Source: Elysia marginata (Eukaryota; Mollusca; Gastropoda; Plakobranchidae). Taken from it: a DNA stretch of 23,369 nucleotides. The position numbers were made by a program, and so were the translations under genes. How positions within the stretch are numbered: the first letter of the stretch is position 1; each line of letters begins with the position of its first letter. The notes below the pieces were generated by a model. That model had not been told where the DNA came from. It saw nothing but the letters and a program-made list of their open reading frames with translations, and did no database searches. Below are positions 10,401 to 16,952 of the stretch, one piece after another. The stretch is from contig BMAT01006367.1 of NCBI GenBank assembly GCA_019649035.1, forward strand, positions 22,622-45,990, read 5' to 3'.

Positions 10401-13400
10401 TCCAAACGTAAGGTTTAAAGAAAATCAAACACATGTACTTAATTGTGCAGCTGTGATGGGCCCAGAACTGAGTTGTATTCAACTTTTTAGTTGGTCTATC
10501 AAAGTTTCTCATGCCGCAGCTGTTGATCCCCAGTGCCAGGTGGAGCATATAGTAGAAGTCTTCAAAATTTTTTCCGCTTTTTTATGCATAAGACGCTTGC
10601 ATCCCTGATTATTGACTTCTTTTTTTTTTTACCCTCCCTCTCTCTCATGTCCACTCTGCCAGTGGCTGTTTCCTCACCTCATCTCTTGTGGGCACACTTT
10701 CCCTGAGTTTTGTCATTCCAATGTCCATGTTGGCAGATGCTGCTGTGAAAAATGTAAGTCTTTTTTTTGTTAAGCATTACTGTCTGTCCGCTGTGTTGAA
10801 ATGTGCATCACTTTTCAAAATAAGCCCTTGCTCAAATTCAATGATTGGCTAACATTGCTTAATTATTGTTCTGTCTGTCTTGCTTTTTGTCGTCCTATCA
10901 TGTCATCTGCCTTTGTTTCTGACTGGAATCTGAGCATATCTCAAGTTCTCCCCCAATCTTTCCTATTTTTTGTCCTTCTATCTTTTTCTCACACCATATT
11001 TTTTCTACTCACAGATACAGTCATGTGTGCCATTTGATATAAAATTTGTGCCAATCATTGTCCTCTTTTTCTTCCTCACTCCATACTTTGACTCTGCCTT
11101 GTATAGGGAATGAGCTTACAGGTAAAACAAGAGTAACATACCTTTTCTACAAGACAACACCTCAAAATTACTATAGTGGTTATTGCAATCTAGACCTAGA
11201 TTTTAGGGTTTTATATTGGTAAGTTTCTTACTTTTATAAATGATTTCACATCCAGAACTAAAAAACTATAGCTCAGCTAAATAAAAAGTTTATCTTCAAA
11301 ACAAATCTGTCACATAAATTTTTAAAGATTGTATTCATAAGACAGCGGGTAATCCCATTTAATTTTCACATAATATTGTCTTTGAAATATTTTCTAAAAA
11401 ATATGCTAGAACGTATATCAGCATGTGTTAGCCTTAATGATTAAATCTCACTCGAAGAGACATCAGGAAAGGTCTGCTACTCTTGTTGAAATCTCATTCC
11501 CTATTCTGTTCTTCTTTATTAATCCACCCTGTAGCCCAATGACAGCCTCACTTTTTTTCAGCCATTTTTTTGTTTTCAACTCGCAGGTAAGGTTTGGTGT
11601 TTGCTTCTATAGCTGTGTTAGGTTTTTGCGAATCATTGTCCCATTTTCCTTCTTCACTCGATAGGTTTACTATTCTTATTATCTCTATTACCCTGTAGCC
11701 TAATGAGGGCCTCATTTTTTATTTTTTATCCCTTTCATTGTTTTCAACTCACAGATACAGTGTGGCCTGTGGTTCTGTCAAACCTGTGCCCATCATTGTC
11801 CTATTTCCATTCCTCGCTGTATAATTATATATAACAAAGTTCGTTGGTCTATAGATGTTAAATCTACAAACGAACTTAAGGACTTCGTTGAAATATAATA
11901 ATATAACGTTTTATTATTTAAACAAAAGTAAAAAGAATCAATCACAACATTTTCCAAACTCCTTTTTATCTGCTCATGGCCAAAACTACCACTCTGATGT
12001 CATTCTTTTACTTTCATTCCTGTTTTCACTATGCTATGTCCTAAAGTTCCCATTTAGCATAAATTTCAATTTAGCCTTTAAATTTATCACTGCACTATGG
12101 ACATTATATAACATACTTTCACATCTTTGTGCATTAAATTTTCCCATTAACTATCAATTTTTAATCTCTTTTGTCGTTTTCAACGCACAGACTAACTTTG
12201 GTGTGTGGTTCTATGTCGGATCAGTGCCAATCATCGTGTCATTTGTCGCTGTCAGTTTGCTCACTCACTGGGATAGCTGGGACCCTGTGCTACTCGCCCT
12301 GAAAAAACTTGTTCAGTTTTTCCTTAGGAGGAAAGGCCTTGGCAGGTAAGCTAGGAACATTTTTTACTATTCTTACTATCTCGTTTACCCTGTAGCCTAA
12401 TGATGGCCTAATTTTTTTTTATCCCTTTCATTGTTTTCAACTCACAAATACAGTGTGGCGTGTGGTTCTATGTCGAACCTGTTCAATTTACTATCCACAC
12501 AGCTCTACTGCGANNNNNNNNNNNNNNNNNNNNNNNNNNNNNNNNNNNNNNNNNNNNNNNNNNNNNNNNNNNNNNNNNNNNNNNNNNNNNNNNNNNNNNN
12601 NNNNNNNNNNNNNNNNNNNNNNNNNNNNNNNNNNNNNNNNNNNNNNNNNNNNNNNNNNNNNNNNNNNNNNNNNNNNNNNNNNNNNNNNNNNNNNNNNNNN
12701 NNNNNNNNNNNNNNNNNNNNNNNNNNNNNNNNNNNNNNNNNNNNNNNNNNNNNNNNNNNNNNNNNNNNNNNNNNNNNNNNNNNNNNNNNNNNNNNNNNNN
12801 NNNNNNNNNNNNNNNNNNNNNNNNNNNNNNNNNNNNNNNNNNNNNNNNNNNNNNNNNNNNNNNNNNNNNNNNNNNNNNNNNNNNNNNNNNNNNNNNNNNN
12901 NNNNNNNNNNNNNNNNNNNNNNNNNNNNNNNNNNNNNNNNNNNCTCAGCTCTATTGTGACTCCTGTTCAATTTACTATCCACTCAGCTCTACTGCGACTC
13001 CTGTTCAATTTACTATCCACTCAGCTCTATTGTGACTCCTGTTCAATTTACTATCCACTCTACTCTACTGTGACTCCTGTTCAATTTACTATCCACTCAG
13101 CTCTACTGTGACTCCTGTTCAATTTACTATCCACTCAGCTCTACTGTGACTCCTGTTCAATTTACTATCTGGTTTTCTCCAGTTCCTTTTTTTTTTTTTA
13201 ATTATTGAGCATTCCTGATTTTATAAAGAAATCACAGGGGTCCATCTTTAAAAAAGGGTATTTTTTTTATTTCTTCTTTAACCTTCATTGTAGCAGAAGT
13301 TTTTCCATGCCATGACAAAGCAAAAATTTTTGTAAGTAATTTATATTAGGACAAAGAAGTGGATAAAGGTTGTTTAAGAGTGGTGACAGATGGACTGATC

Positions 13401-14686
13401 TGCAAAAACTCTTTACGTTTACCCATGTGCCCCAAGTATTAAAGATGACCTGAAGGCGATATTAGTACCACAGTAATGTCAAAAAGGCTGTCAGTTAAAC
13501 TTGAGATATTTTCTAAGTTTTCTCATGTTTTTGCAGTGAGAGACTTACATTGAGGTTCTAATGACATGTGATGACGACTGTTAATTAGTTAACGTAAGCA
13601 TTTTCAATTTTTAACCAGTTCTAGCTTGATTAACCCTTTTACATTCGAACTGGTCCAAATCAACCAAAATTAAACCAGGATCTCAGATAACATCCCTGCC
13701 CAAAACAGTTGTGTTTGACAACCCTCATTACTGTTCAAGGTACCTTACCCAGCTGTGATATAAAATTTAGTGGAACACCTCCCCCCCCCCTATATTTTAA
13801 GATGTTATTGGGAAAATCCTTTTGTTCCATTTTTAATATAGATTCTAACATCATCCAGAGGTATTTTTGGATCTCCGGGGGGGCTGGAATCTAAACCCTA
13901 GAAAAAAAATTAGGACCATGTGTAACGCTGATCTAAAAGGGTTAAATCTTCCCTGTATATTATTTATGGAAAATCATAAATTTCCACTCACAGTCTGCAA
14001 GGTAGTTTGATCACTTGCTAAGCTCTTTCCTTTCTGATGATACTTCTTCTAGACTAAAATATGTCAGATAGACGATTTTCCATCATTAAAAGGCAAACAA
14101 AGGAGTCACGAGTTTTAGAATTTTTTTTAAGGGAGGAGAAGTAAAGAGTTTTAGTATTATTTTCAAGGGAAAAATTAGTTTTATTAAATTAGGAATGAAA
14201 ATTTGCCAAAAAATTTACTGACCTTTGAAATACAAAGCCAGTCCTGCTAGGCCCATTTGAACTTTTTGTAAAACAAAACAAACAAAATAAGTAATCAATT
14301 TGATGATGCAGAAAAACTTCAGTAAACATTCTCTACTGAGTCGGTATCGTTGACTCTCATAAGCATTTCTAGTTCATGATCCTAATAAACCTCAACTTAA
14401 TAGGCAAGCATTCTAAGTGTGGACAGCTTTTGTAAGGAATTATCTAAGTCTAGATTGCAATAAACACATTACTTTTGGATGTCGAGCCTTAGAGAAGAGA
14501 CACCATTCCTGGTTTAATGCCGATCCCATTCCCTTTATCTAAGTCTCCCTCGTGCTAACTTGGTTGCTGTTTTATCTGTTCATTTGTTCAGTGCCTTTTT
14601 TTTTCAAAACTTTTTTTTTCTGCAGAGTGCGAGAGCTGGATAGAGAACAGACAGCCAGTCTCATAACAGAAGAGTCCCATCACTAA
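1361..14686 (+). CDS. SLC35F5: SLC35F5-like membrane transporter, 13 coding exons, 476 aa
   Basis: Spliced gene; coding segments 1361-1413, 3578-3683, 4382-4510, 5091-5159, 5558-5627, 6069-6128, 6681-6817, 8070-8239, 8496-8665, 9321-9480, 10663-10753, 12191-12345 and 14626-14686. All introns are GT-AG and all phases agree, giving 476 residues. I recognise family blocks from knowledge of vertebrate SLC35F5: [83 protein letters not shown] and HWDSWDP. About ten hydrophobic segments fit the EamA/DMT fold. A cytosolic loop (residues about 95-165) separates TM2 from TM3 and carries YVPVKY and [13 protein letters not shown]. The human protein is somewhat longer, mainly at the N-terminus and loop. 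Family knowledge: an SLC35 nucleotide-sugar-transporter-like carrier whose substrate is not settled. Uncertain points are exon 1 and the exact exon 2 acceptor. Confidence 0.95.
1414..3577 (+). other. Intron 1
   Basis: 2.16 kb. The first part (to about 1650) remains CpG-rich and may be regulatory. A pyrimidine-rich CT microsatellite lies at about 2205-2515. A short block at 2583-2617 is nearly identical to the left arm of the foldback at 6863. No coding signal was seen in it. Confidence 0.55.
2205..2515. repeat. CT-rich microsatellite / polypyrimidine tract
   Basis: Long runs of CTCTCT interspersed with CCCT and CACACA, the whole segment strongly pyrimidine-rich on the + strand. Two halves (starting near 2249 and 2438) share CTCTCTTTTTCA followed by an ACACACATA segment, suggesting an internal duplication. 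Confidence 0.7.
3578..3683 (+). CDS. SLC35F5: SLC35F5 exon 2, first membrane helix
   Basis: Encodes residues 18 (part) to 53, ending [20 protein letters not shown] then LTS, the strongly conserved TM1 block. Donor at 3684 is a perfect GTAAGT (phase 0). An in-frame stop at 3552-3554 means the exon must start after it or translation must start at ATG 3579. Acceptors at 3562, 3574 and 3577 all give the same frame; 3574 and 3577 form a CAGCAG (NAGNAG) pair. The polypyrimidine tract is weak, so the exact start is uncertain. Confidence 0.9.
3684..4381 (+). other. Intron 2
   Basis: 698 bp, AT-rich. An (AAGAT)n pentanucleotide run sits at 3711-3727, soon after the donor. No other confident feature. 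Confidence 0.9.
3711..3727. repeat. (AAGAT)n microsatellite
   Basis: Three full AAGAT units and a partial fourth, 27 bases downstream of the exon 2 donor. Confidence 0.75.
4382..4510 (+). CDS. SLC35F5: SLC35F5 exon 3, second membrane helix
   Basis: Residues 54-96, beginning [19 protein letters not shown] and including [20 protein letters not shown]. Acceptor CACCCAG ends at 4381; donor GTAAGG starts at 4511. 43 codons, phase 0 at both ends. The KPFF and FIVWKPWR blocks are hallmark conserved positions of this subfamily. Confidence 0.97.
4511..5090 (+). other. Intron 3
   Basis: 580 bp, AT-rich; no internal feature recognised. Confidence 0.9.
5091..5159 (+). CDS. SLC35F5: SLC35F5 exon 4, cytosolic loop
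   Basis: Residues 97-119 (23 codons, phase 0 at both ends), polar and low in complexity: [20 protein letters not shown] then PML. The acceptor has a long T/C tract ending TTTCACTAG at 5090; donor is GTAAGT at 5160. It is identified by splice sites and phase rather than by conserved residues; the loop is variable in the family. Confidence 0.85.
5160..5557 (+). other. Intron 4
   Basis: 398 bp; no internal feature recognised. Confidence 0.9.
5558..5627 (+). CDS. SLC35F5: SLC35F5 exon 5, cytosolic loop with YVPVK motif
   Basis: Residues 120-142 plus one base (phase 1). Contains [20 protein letters not shown]; the YVPVK core is conserved with vertebrate SLC35F5. Acceptor CAACCAG ends at 5557; donor GTAAGT at 5628. 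Confidence 0.92.
5628..6068 (+). other. Intron 5
   Basis: 441 bp; no internal feature recognised. Confidence 0.9.
6069..6128 (+). CDS. SLC35F5: SLC35F5 exon 6, VRFSN motif
   Basis: Residues 143-162 plus one base (phase 1 in, phase 1 out). [20 protein letters not shown] resembles the vertebrate VRFSNxxEIRQLP block. Acceptor TTGCCCAG ends at 6068; donor GTGAAT at 6129. Confidence 0.92.
6129..6680 (+). other. Intron 6
   Basis: 552 bp, T-rich towards the acceptor; no internal feature recognised. Confidence 0.9.
6681..6817 (+). CDS. SLC35F5: SLC35F5 exon 7, start of TM3
   Basis: Residues 163-208, starting [20 protein letters not shown] and ending in the hydrophobic QLACLFCVM that opens TM3. The acceptor has a T/C-rich tract ending TCTCTCCCAG at 6680; donor GTAAGA at 6818. 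Phase 1 in, 0 out. Confidence 0.95.
6863..6960. mobile_element. Small foldback (MITE-like) element
   Basis: Begins TGATTGAAAGACTT and ends with its reverse complement, imperfectly (AAGTCTTTCAATCA-like), over 98 bp. The arms stay loosely similar for about 20 more bases. The left 36 bases recur at 2583-2617 in intron 1 with only a few differences, supporting a dispersed element. No coding capacity. Confidence 0.5.
7287..7479 (+). repeat. Dispersed repeat, copy 1 (intron 7)
   Basis: About 190 bp, clearly similar to the reverse complement of 20198-20388. Shared blocks include GCTGACTTCAAAC, ATTTCCTCCC, CAGCTTTT, ACCAATAT and GACTGGTTG, in the same order and spacing. Family not recognised; no coding capacity. 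Confidence 0.7.
8070..8239 (+). CDS. SLC35F5: SLC35F5 exon 8, TM3-TM5
   Basis: Residues 209-264 plus two bases. Includes [20 protein letters not shown], then [18 protein letters not shown] and [16 protein letters not shown], the most conserved stretch of the family. Acceptor ATTTTTCAG ends at 8069; donor GTTAGT at 8240. Phase 0 in, 2 out. Confidence 0.98.
8496..8665 (+). CDS. SLC35F5: SLC35F5 exon 9, TM5-TM7
   Basis: Residues 265-321 plus one base. Completes TM5 (SLGGIALVC), then a charged loop, TM6 ([20 protein letters not shown]), the basic KRRVENEDK segment and MDIPMFF. Acceptor CTTTCAG ends at 8495; donor GTAGGC at 8666. Phase 2 in, 1 out. Confidence 0.98.
8666..9320 (+). other. Intron 9
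   Basis: 655 bp, containing a reverse-oriented SINE at about 8885-9092. The remainder is unremarkable. Confidence 0.9.
8885..9092 (-). mobile_element. tRNA-derived SINE 1 (reverse orientation)
   Basis: Read on the minus strand it starts GAGCGGTGGCCCAATCAG (A-box region, 9069-9086) and has a near-consensus B box GGTTCAATCCC (9031-9042) at tRNA-like spacing. A tRNA-unrelated body follows (GGGCTGGGAAAGCTATGGC, then AAACCACGG). The head cannot be a tRNA gene because no acceptor stem closes. The distal (low-coordinate) end is approximate. Confidence 0.75.
9321..9480 (+). CDS. SLC35F5: SLC35F5 exon 10, TM7-TM8
   Basis: Residues 322-374 plus two bases. [18 protein letters not shown] forms TM7, a loop ends in EWPKNHQW, and [19 protein letters not shown] forms TM8. 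Acceptor CCTTTCCAG ends at 9320; donor GTGAGT at 9481. Phase 1 in, 2 out. Confidence 0.98.
9842..10107 (-). mobile_element. tRNA-derived SINE 2 (reverse orientation)
   Basis: On the minus strand, the A-box region TGGCCTGGCGGTAAA (10079-10093) and B box GGGTTTGATCCC (10039-10051) form a tRNA-like head. The body has GTCAGGATAATGTGACTGGG and further on GGCAGCAC, a core I associate with widespread invertebrate (notably mollusc) SINEs, from memory only. It differs from SINE 1 in head and body, so it is a separate family. Ends approximate. Confidence 0.8.
10289..10607. mobile_element. hAT-like MITE, 319 bp
   Basis: Perfect 12-bp terminal inverted repeats CAGGGATGCAAG ... CTTGCATCCCTG, of the CAGGG-starting type common in hAT elements. 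TTATT flanks the left end and ATTATT the right, possibly a decayed target duplication. The inside is AT-rich with no transposase, so it is non-autonomous. Confidence 0.65.
10663..10753 (+). CDS. SLC35F5: SLC35F5 exon 11, TM9
   Basis: Residues 375-405. The split Phe codon is followed by [20 protein letters not shown] and [10 protein letters not shown], matching the conserved [14 protein letters not shown] region. Acceptor CTCTGCCAG ends at 10662; donor GTAAGT at 10754. Phase 2 in, 0 out. Confidence 0.97.
11015..11121 (+). pseudogene. Exon 12-like copy A (relic or alternative last exon)
   Basis: Follows a T/C-rich tract ending CTACTCACAG at 11014. In the phase set by exon 11 it reads [16 protein letters not shown], collinear with [16 protein letters not shown] of exon 12 without a gap. 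It continues [16 protein letters not shown] to TGA at 11111-11113. A donor-like CAG|GTAAAA follows at 11122. The HWDSWDP motif and basic tail are missing. It is the most diverged copy but still in frame. Either a decayed exon duplicate or a truncating alternative exon. Confidence 0.6.
11587..11664 (+). pseudogene. Exon 12-like copy B (relic or alternative last exon)
   Basis: Preceded by TTGTTTTCAACTCGCAG, nearly the same acceptor as exon 12. In exon 11 phase it reads [20 protein letters not shown] then SFFTR and TAG. FGVxFY and IIV align with exon 12 allowing a two-codon insertion. The second half of the exon is gone, and the sequence runs directly into intron sequence homologous to that after exon 12. 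Confidence 0.65.
11759..11823 (+). pseudogene. Exon 12-like copy C (frameshifted relic)
   Basis: Preceded by TTGTTTTCAACTCACAG. Starts in frame as IQCGLWF, then a 2-base deletion relative to exon 12 (TTCTATGTC to TTCTGTC) shifts frame. The shifted frame continues [15 protein letters not shown] and TAA, matching [13 protein letters not shown]. So it is a clear decayed copy. Confidence 0.75.
12191..12345 (+). CDS. SLC35F5: SLC35F5 exon 12, TM10
   Basis: Residues 406-456 plus two bases. [20 protein letters not shown] opens TM10, followed by [10 protein letters not shown] and a basic tail (LRRKGLG). Acceptor TTTTCAACGCACAG ends at 12190; donor GTAAGC at 12346. Phase 0 in, 2 out. It is the only intact member of a local set of exon 12-like sequences, and the only one with full length, the HWDSWDP motif and a phase-compatible donor. 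Confidence 0.96.
12452..12513 (+). pseudogene. Exon 12-like copy D (grades into minisatellite)
   Basis: Downstream of exon 12. The acceptor AG is lost (CTCACAA instead of CTCACAG). The frame reads [17 protein letters not shown] then TALLR, keeping GVWFYV. From about 12473 onward the sequence is the first unit of the 38-bp minisatellite, cut by the assembly gap at 12514. Confidence 0.7.
12473..13169. repeat. 38-bp minisatellite
   Basis: Six units visible after the gap, starting at 12944, 12982, 13020, 13058, 13096 and 13134, plus one before it. The unit has the form CTCAGCTCTACTGYGACTCC followed by TGTTCAATTTACTATCCA. Units differ at only a few positions, with 13058 the most different (CTCTACTCT). 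38 is not a multiple of 3, so its open frames are not coding evidence. Copy number is unknown because the gap lies inside the array. Confidence 0.95.
12514..12943. other. Assembly gap (430 N)
   Basis: Run of N inside the minisatellite. The distance between unit starts on either side (446) is not a multiple of 38, so the gap size is probably only an estimate. Confidence 1.
13630..13945. mobile_element. piggyBac-like MITE, 316 bp
   Basis: Bounded by TTAACCCTTTTA and its exact reverse complement TAAAAGGGTTAA: TTAA target site plus CCCTTT-type termini, characteristic of the piggyBac superfamily. Arms show further patchy similarity (TGGTCC then A/T-AAT). Includes short C (about 13782) and G (about 13877) homopolymers. 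No transposase, so non-autonomous. Confidence 0.75.
14626..14686 (+). CDS. SLC35F5: SLC35F5 exon 13, C-terminal tail and stop
   Basis: The split Arg codon is followed by [19 protein letters not shown] and TAA at 14684-14686. Acceptor TTTTTCTGCAG ends at 14625. Using the next AG (14627) would shift frame and give SARAG and a stop, so 14625 is chosen. A polar tail with an SLI segment also occurs near the vertebrate C-terminus. Confidence 0.92.
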
Positions 14687-15800
14687 CACAGGCTCAGCCT
14701 AGATCTATTCACATCACTTTCCGGCTACACTCTACCATGGAGACATGGATGGGACAAACTTATGCAACTAACTGGACTGCTCGACAAACACAAAGAGAAC
14801 AAACCTTAAACCCTACTCTGATGGGTATTGACTCTACTTGGATGTTCATATTTATACCCTCTGAGCTTTTTAATAGAGGCATTGGAAATTATCCTTTTAC
14901 TGCCTTGTTGAACGTCTAAGCTGCTGAGATTTAATTGCAGTGTAGATCTATGTCAGAATGTGGAGCTAAAGCCACCACTAGATCTATATGAGAAATCTGT
15001 ACATCTATGTTGATAATAATTGTTAACATCATAGAAGTTACTGAACTCATGTGCTTTAAAAATGAGTGAGAGTCACCAAAACATGAAGAGCCTGGACCTA
15101 GATCTGGATCAAGAGGCCAAAAATTGTCAAATCGCAGTATGGTGGTTCAACAAACTGCAGTCATCTTGACTCTCCTTCATTTATCGGACACAAGCATTAC
15201 ATTGGTTGTGAAAGCTTGGCAGTGTAATATTTAGTAGATAGAAGATGTACAGCATTAGAAAACTGCTGATCGAGCCTGAGCGCCCTATGTTGTCATATAT
15301 ATCTAAATATGTTTGCAAAATTTTAGAAAAACGAGGAGGTTCAAGAAAAGCCCGACAGAATAAAATGACGTTTAATCTTTGACCCGAACAGACTTCTTCA
15401 CATCTGAAGGGTGAAGCATTGTTATCAGTTTTATGGCAATTTTATGCCTTGCTATGACTCCAATTAAAAAAAACAACAAAAAACAAAAAAACAAACCACA
15501 AATCGTGTTTTAAACTGCTAGGGCTTTAAGTCATTTCAGTAAAATCGTTGCTTTTCTGTTATTGTCGAATTATTTTTTGTAATGATCACTGTTTTTGTAC
15601 ACTTATTTTATTGCCATTATTGTTAAGATATATGAGAAGATGTAATGCTTTTTGTAAGTTATGAAGTAAGTGTGCTATTACCACTAAAAGTGATAACAAT
15701 TTGAAAACCAATAACTGCTGTGTATGTGTCTTGTCCTAAAGAAATTCTTATTTTAATTTTGACCGTGGTAAATTAAATCATTTTCATTGTTGGTGACCAA
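14687..15800 (+). other. Probable 3' UTR of SLC35F5
   Basis: Begins after the TAA. Candidate poly(A) signals: AATAAA at 15359-15364 and ATTAAA at 15772-15777, the latter followed by a GT-rich stretch (TTGTTGGTG ... TTGTTTTGAGTG). No coding signal was seen. The end is not determined. Confidence 0.4.
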
Positions 15801-16516
15801 TTGTTTTGAGTGCTAACACTTTTTTTTTTATTCTTGATTTTCAAATCAAATGAAACTTTTTTTCCACAAAATCATTCCTGATACTTCAACTATTTTTTAC
15901 AGATAAAATACTTTCAAGTCTTTTTTTGGTCGGATTCAGATTTATTTTATTGTCTGTGCTGAAAATTTTCAGTGATGGTTTAAGGCAAATAGGGCATGTT
16001 TAATTAATTCATTTTAAACACATAGGAATCTGGATAAAGTAACACCTTGGAACGAAAAAAGTGTGTTGACTTTAAGCAAGAGTTTCCCTTAAAGGTGTTG
16101 ATTTTAAGTGGATGCCACTGTGTAAATAGAAAAGGTTCAAAAGCAAGAATGACAAAACTATTTTTACAAAGAAATGGAAAAGTGAACGGTTCTGGTGATA
16201 TTTAAGAATTATTTTATATGTGGTATACTTAGAAAGTTGGGTTTTCATCGAATTACACATTTTAAACGGCAACCAAACATTGTTTCAAAGAATGAGAGCT
16301 CAATCACAGTTTTTCTTCATATTGATGTGCTTGATGTATTTTTAAATATCATTGTAGTCGTCAGATGTCGAAACATTCCAGGCTTGATAATGACACACTC
16401 ACTTTATTGATGTTCAAGAATTTAAGTGAATGGGACTGAAATCAAATGCAGAAAATAGAAAAGGTAGAAAAAATTTTGGTGAGCATATATTGATAAATGC
16501 CACACAATGGCCATGT
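15801..16516. other. AT-rich 3' flank
   Basis: No gene, RNA or recognisable repeat seen; short ORFs only. Confidence 0.6.
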
Positions 16517-16702
16517 GTCTCGCCTCGAGGGTGAATGAGTCGGAAGTCGGGTATTAAGTTTTTGAGAAAATACCATTGAAGGGCCTTGGAAGTTTTGAAA
16601 ATCTCTTGTTCAAAACAGCAACTTCTTTGAAGTTGAAAATAGCCATATCCAACCCCTCGTTCACCAGCCATATCCAACCCCTCATTCACAATGGACGTGA
16701 GA
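16517..16702. mobile_element. Inverted-repeat element, family F1, copy 1
   Basis: Left end GTCTCGCCTCGAGGGTGAAT then GAGTCGG; right end is the inverted form (CTCATTCACAATGGACGTGA then GAT). The right arm, reverse complemented, matches the left arms of the copies at 17387 and 22649 for about 60 bases (AAGAAGTTGCTGTTTTGAAC then AAGAGAT). An internal 25-bp direct duplication occupies 16641-16665 and 16666-16690. Confidence 0.7.
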
Positions 16703-16952
16703 TGTATTCGCAGGGGCTTTGTCAGAGTTCTTGATTTTTCAGTTAAGAGTTATGGGTTTAGGACAAAAGAATTGAGACGAGGACACTGCAAAACCTTAAC
16801 CTTGTTACTCTTTCTCAAACTCTGTCTTAATTGTGTAACAGCATCATAAAATGAGTCTAATCACCCCAATGTTGAGTTTGGGAAAATTGACATGATCTAC
16901 TGTAGGATGAAAACTTTCCAAAAACCTTTCTCTATGCAGTAAAAAGCTTATG

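Larger units (their letters stand above)
9481..10662 (+). other. Intron 10
   Basis: 1.18 kb, largely built from two insertions: a reverse SINE (about 9842-10107) and a hAT-like MITE (10289-10607), the latter ending 55 bases before the exon 11 acceptor. Confidence 0.9.
10754..12190 (+). other. Intron 11, with three exon 12-like copies
   Basis: 1.44 kb. Contains degenerate copies of the exon 12 start at 11015, 11587 and 11759, each preceded by a splice-acceptor-like sequence. A short inverted repeat (AAGTTCGTT ... AACGAACTT, about 11838-11878) lies in the AT-rich stretch between the third copy and exon 12. Confidence 0.85.
11494..12513 (+). repeat. Three copies of an intron + acceptor + exon-start unit
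   Basis: An intronic block with CCCTGTAGCC followed by c/tAATGA starts at 11527, 11691 and 12388. Each is followed by a T-rich tract, TTGTTTTCAACTC and an exon 12-like start. The blocks after copy B (from about 11664) and after exon 12 (from about 12360) are very similar to each other, more so than the exon parts. This shows local duplication involving exon 12 and its flanking intron. Confidence 0.75.
12346..14625 (+). other. Intron 12
   Basis: 2.28 kb as assembled, length uncertain because of the gap. It contains exon copy D, the 38-bp minisatellite, a piggyBac-like MITE (13630-13945) and otherwise AT-rich sequence. Confidence 0.9.

Noticed and set aside
11855..12349. 164-codon open frame running into exon 12
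   Set aside because: Only its last third is coding (exon 12). The upstream part is AT-rich intron, and a good acceptor ends at 12190.
12431..13111. Long open frames across 12.43-13.11 kb
   Set aside because: They read through the N gap and the 38-bp satellite; undefined bases and a non-triplet repeat unit make them artefacts.
12944..13169. CRISPR-like regular array
   Set aside because: Units are head-to-tail without unique spacers, in an animal intron, so it is a minisatellite.
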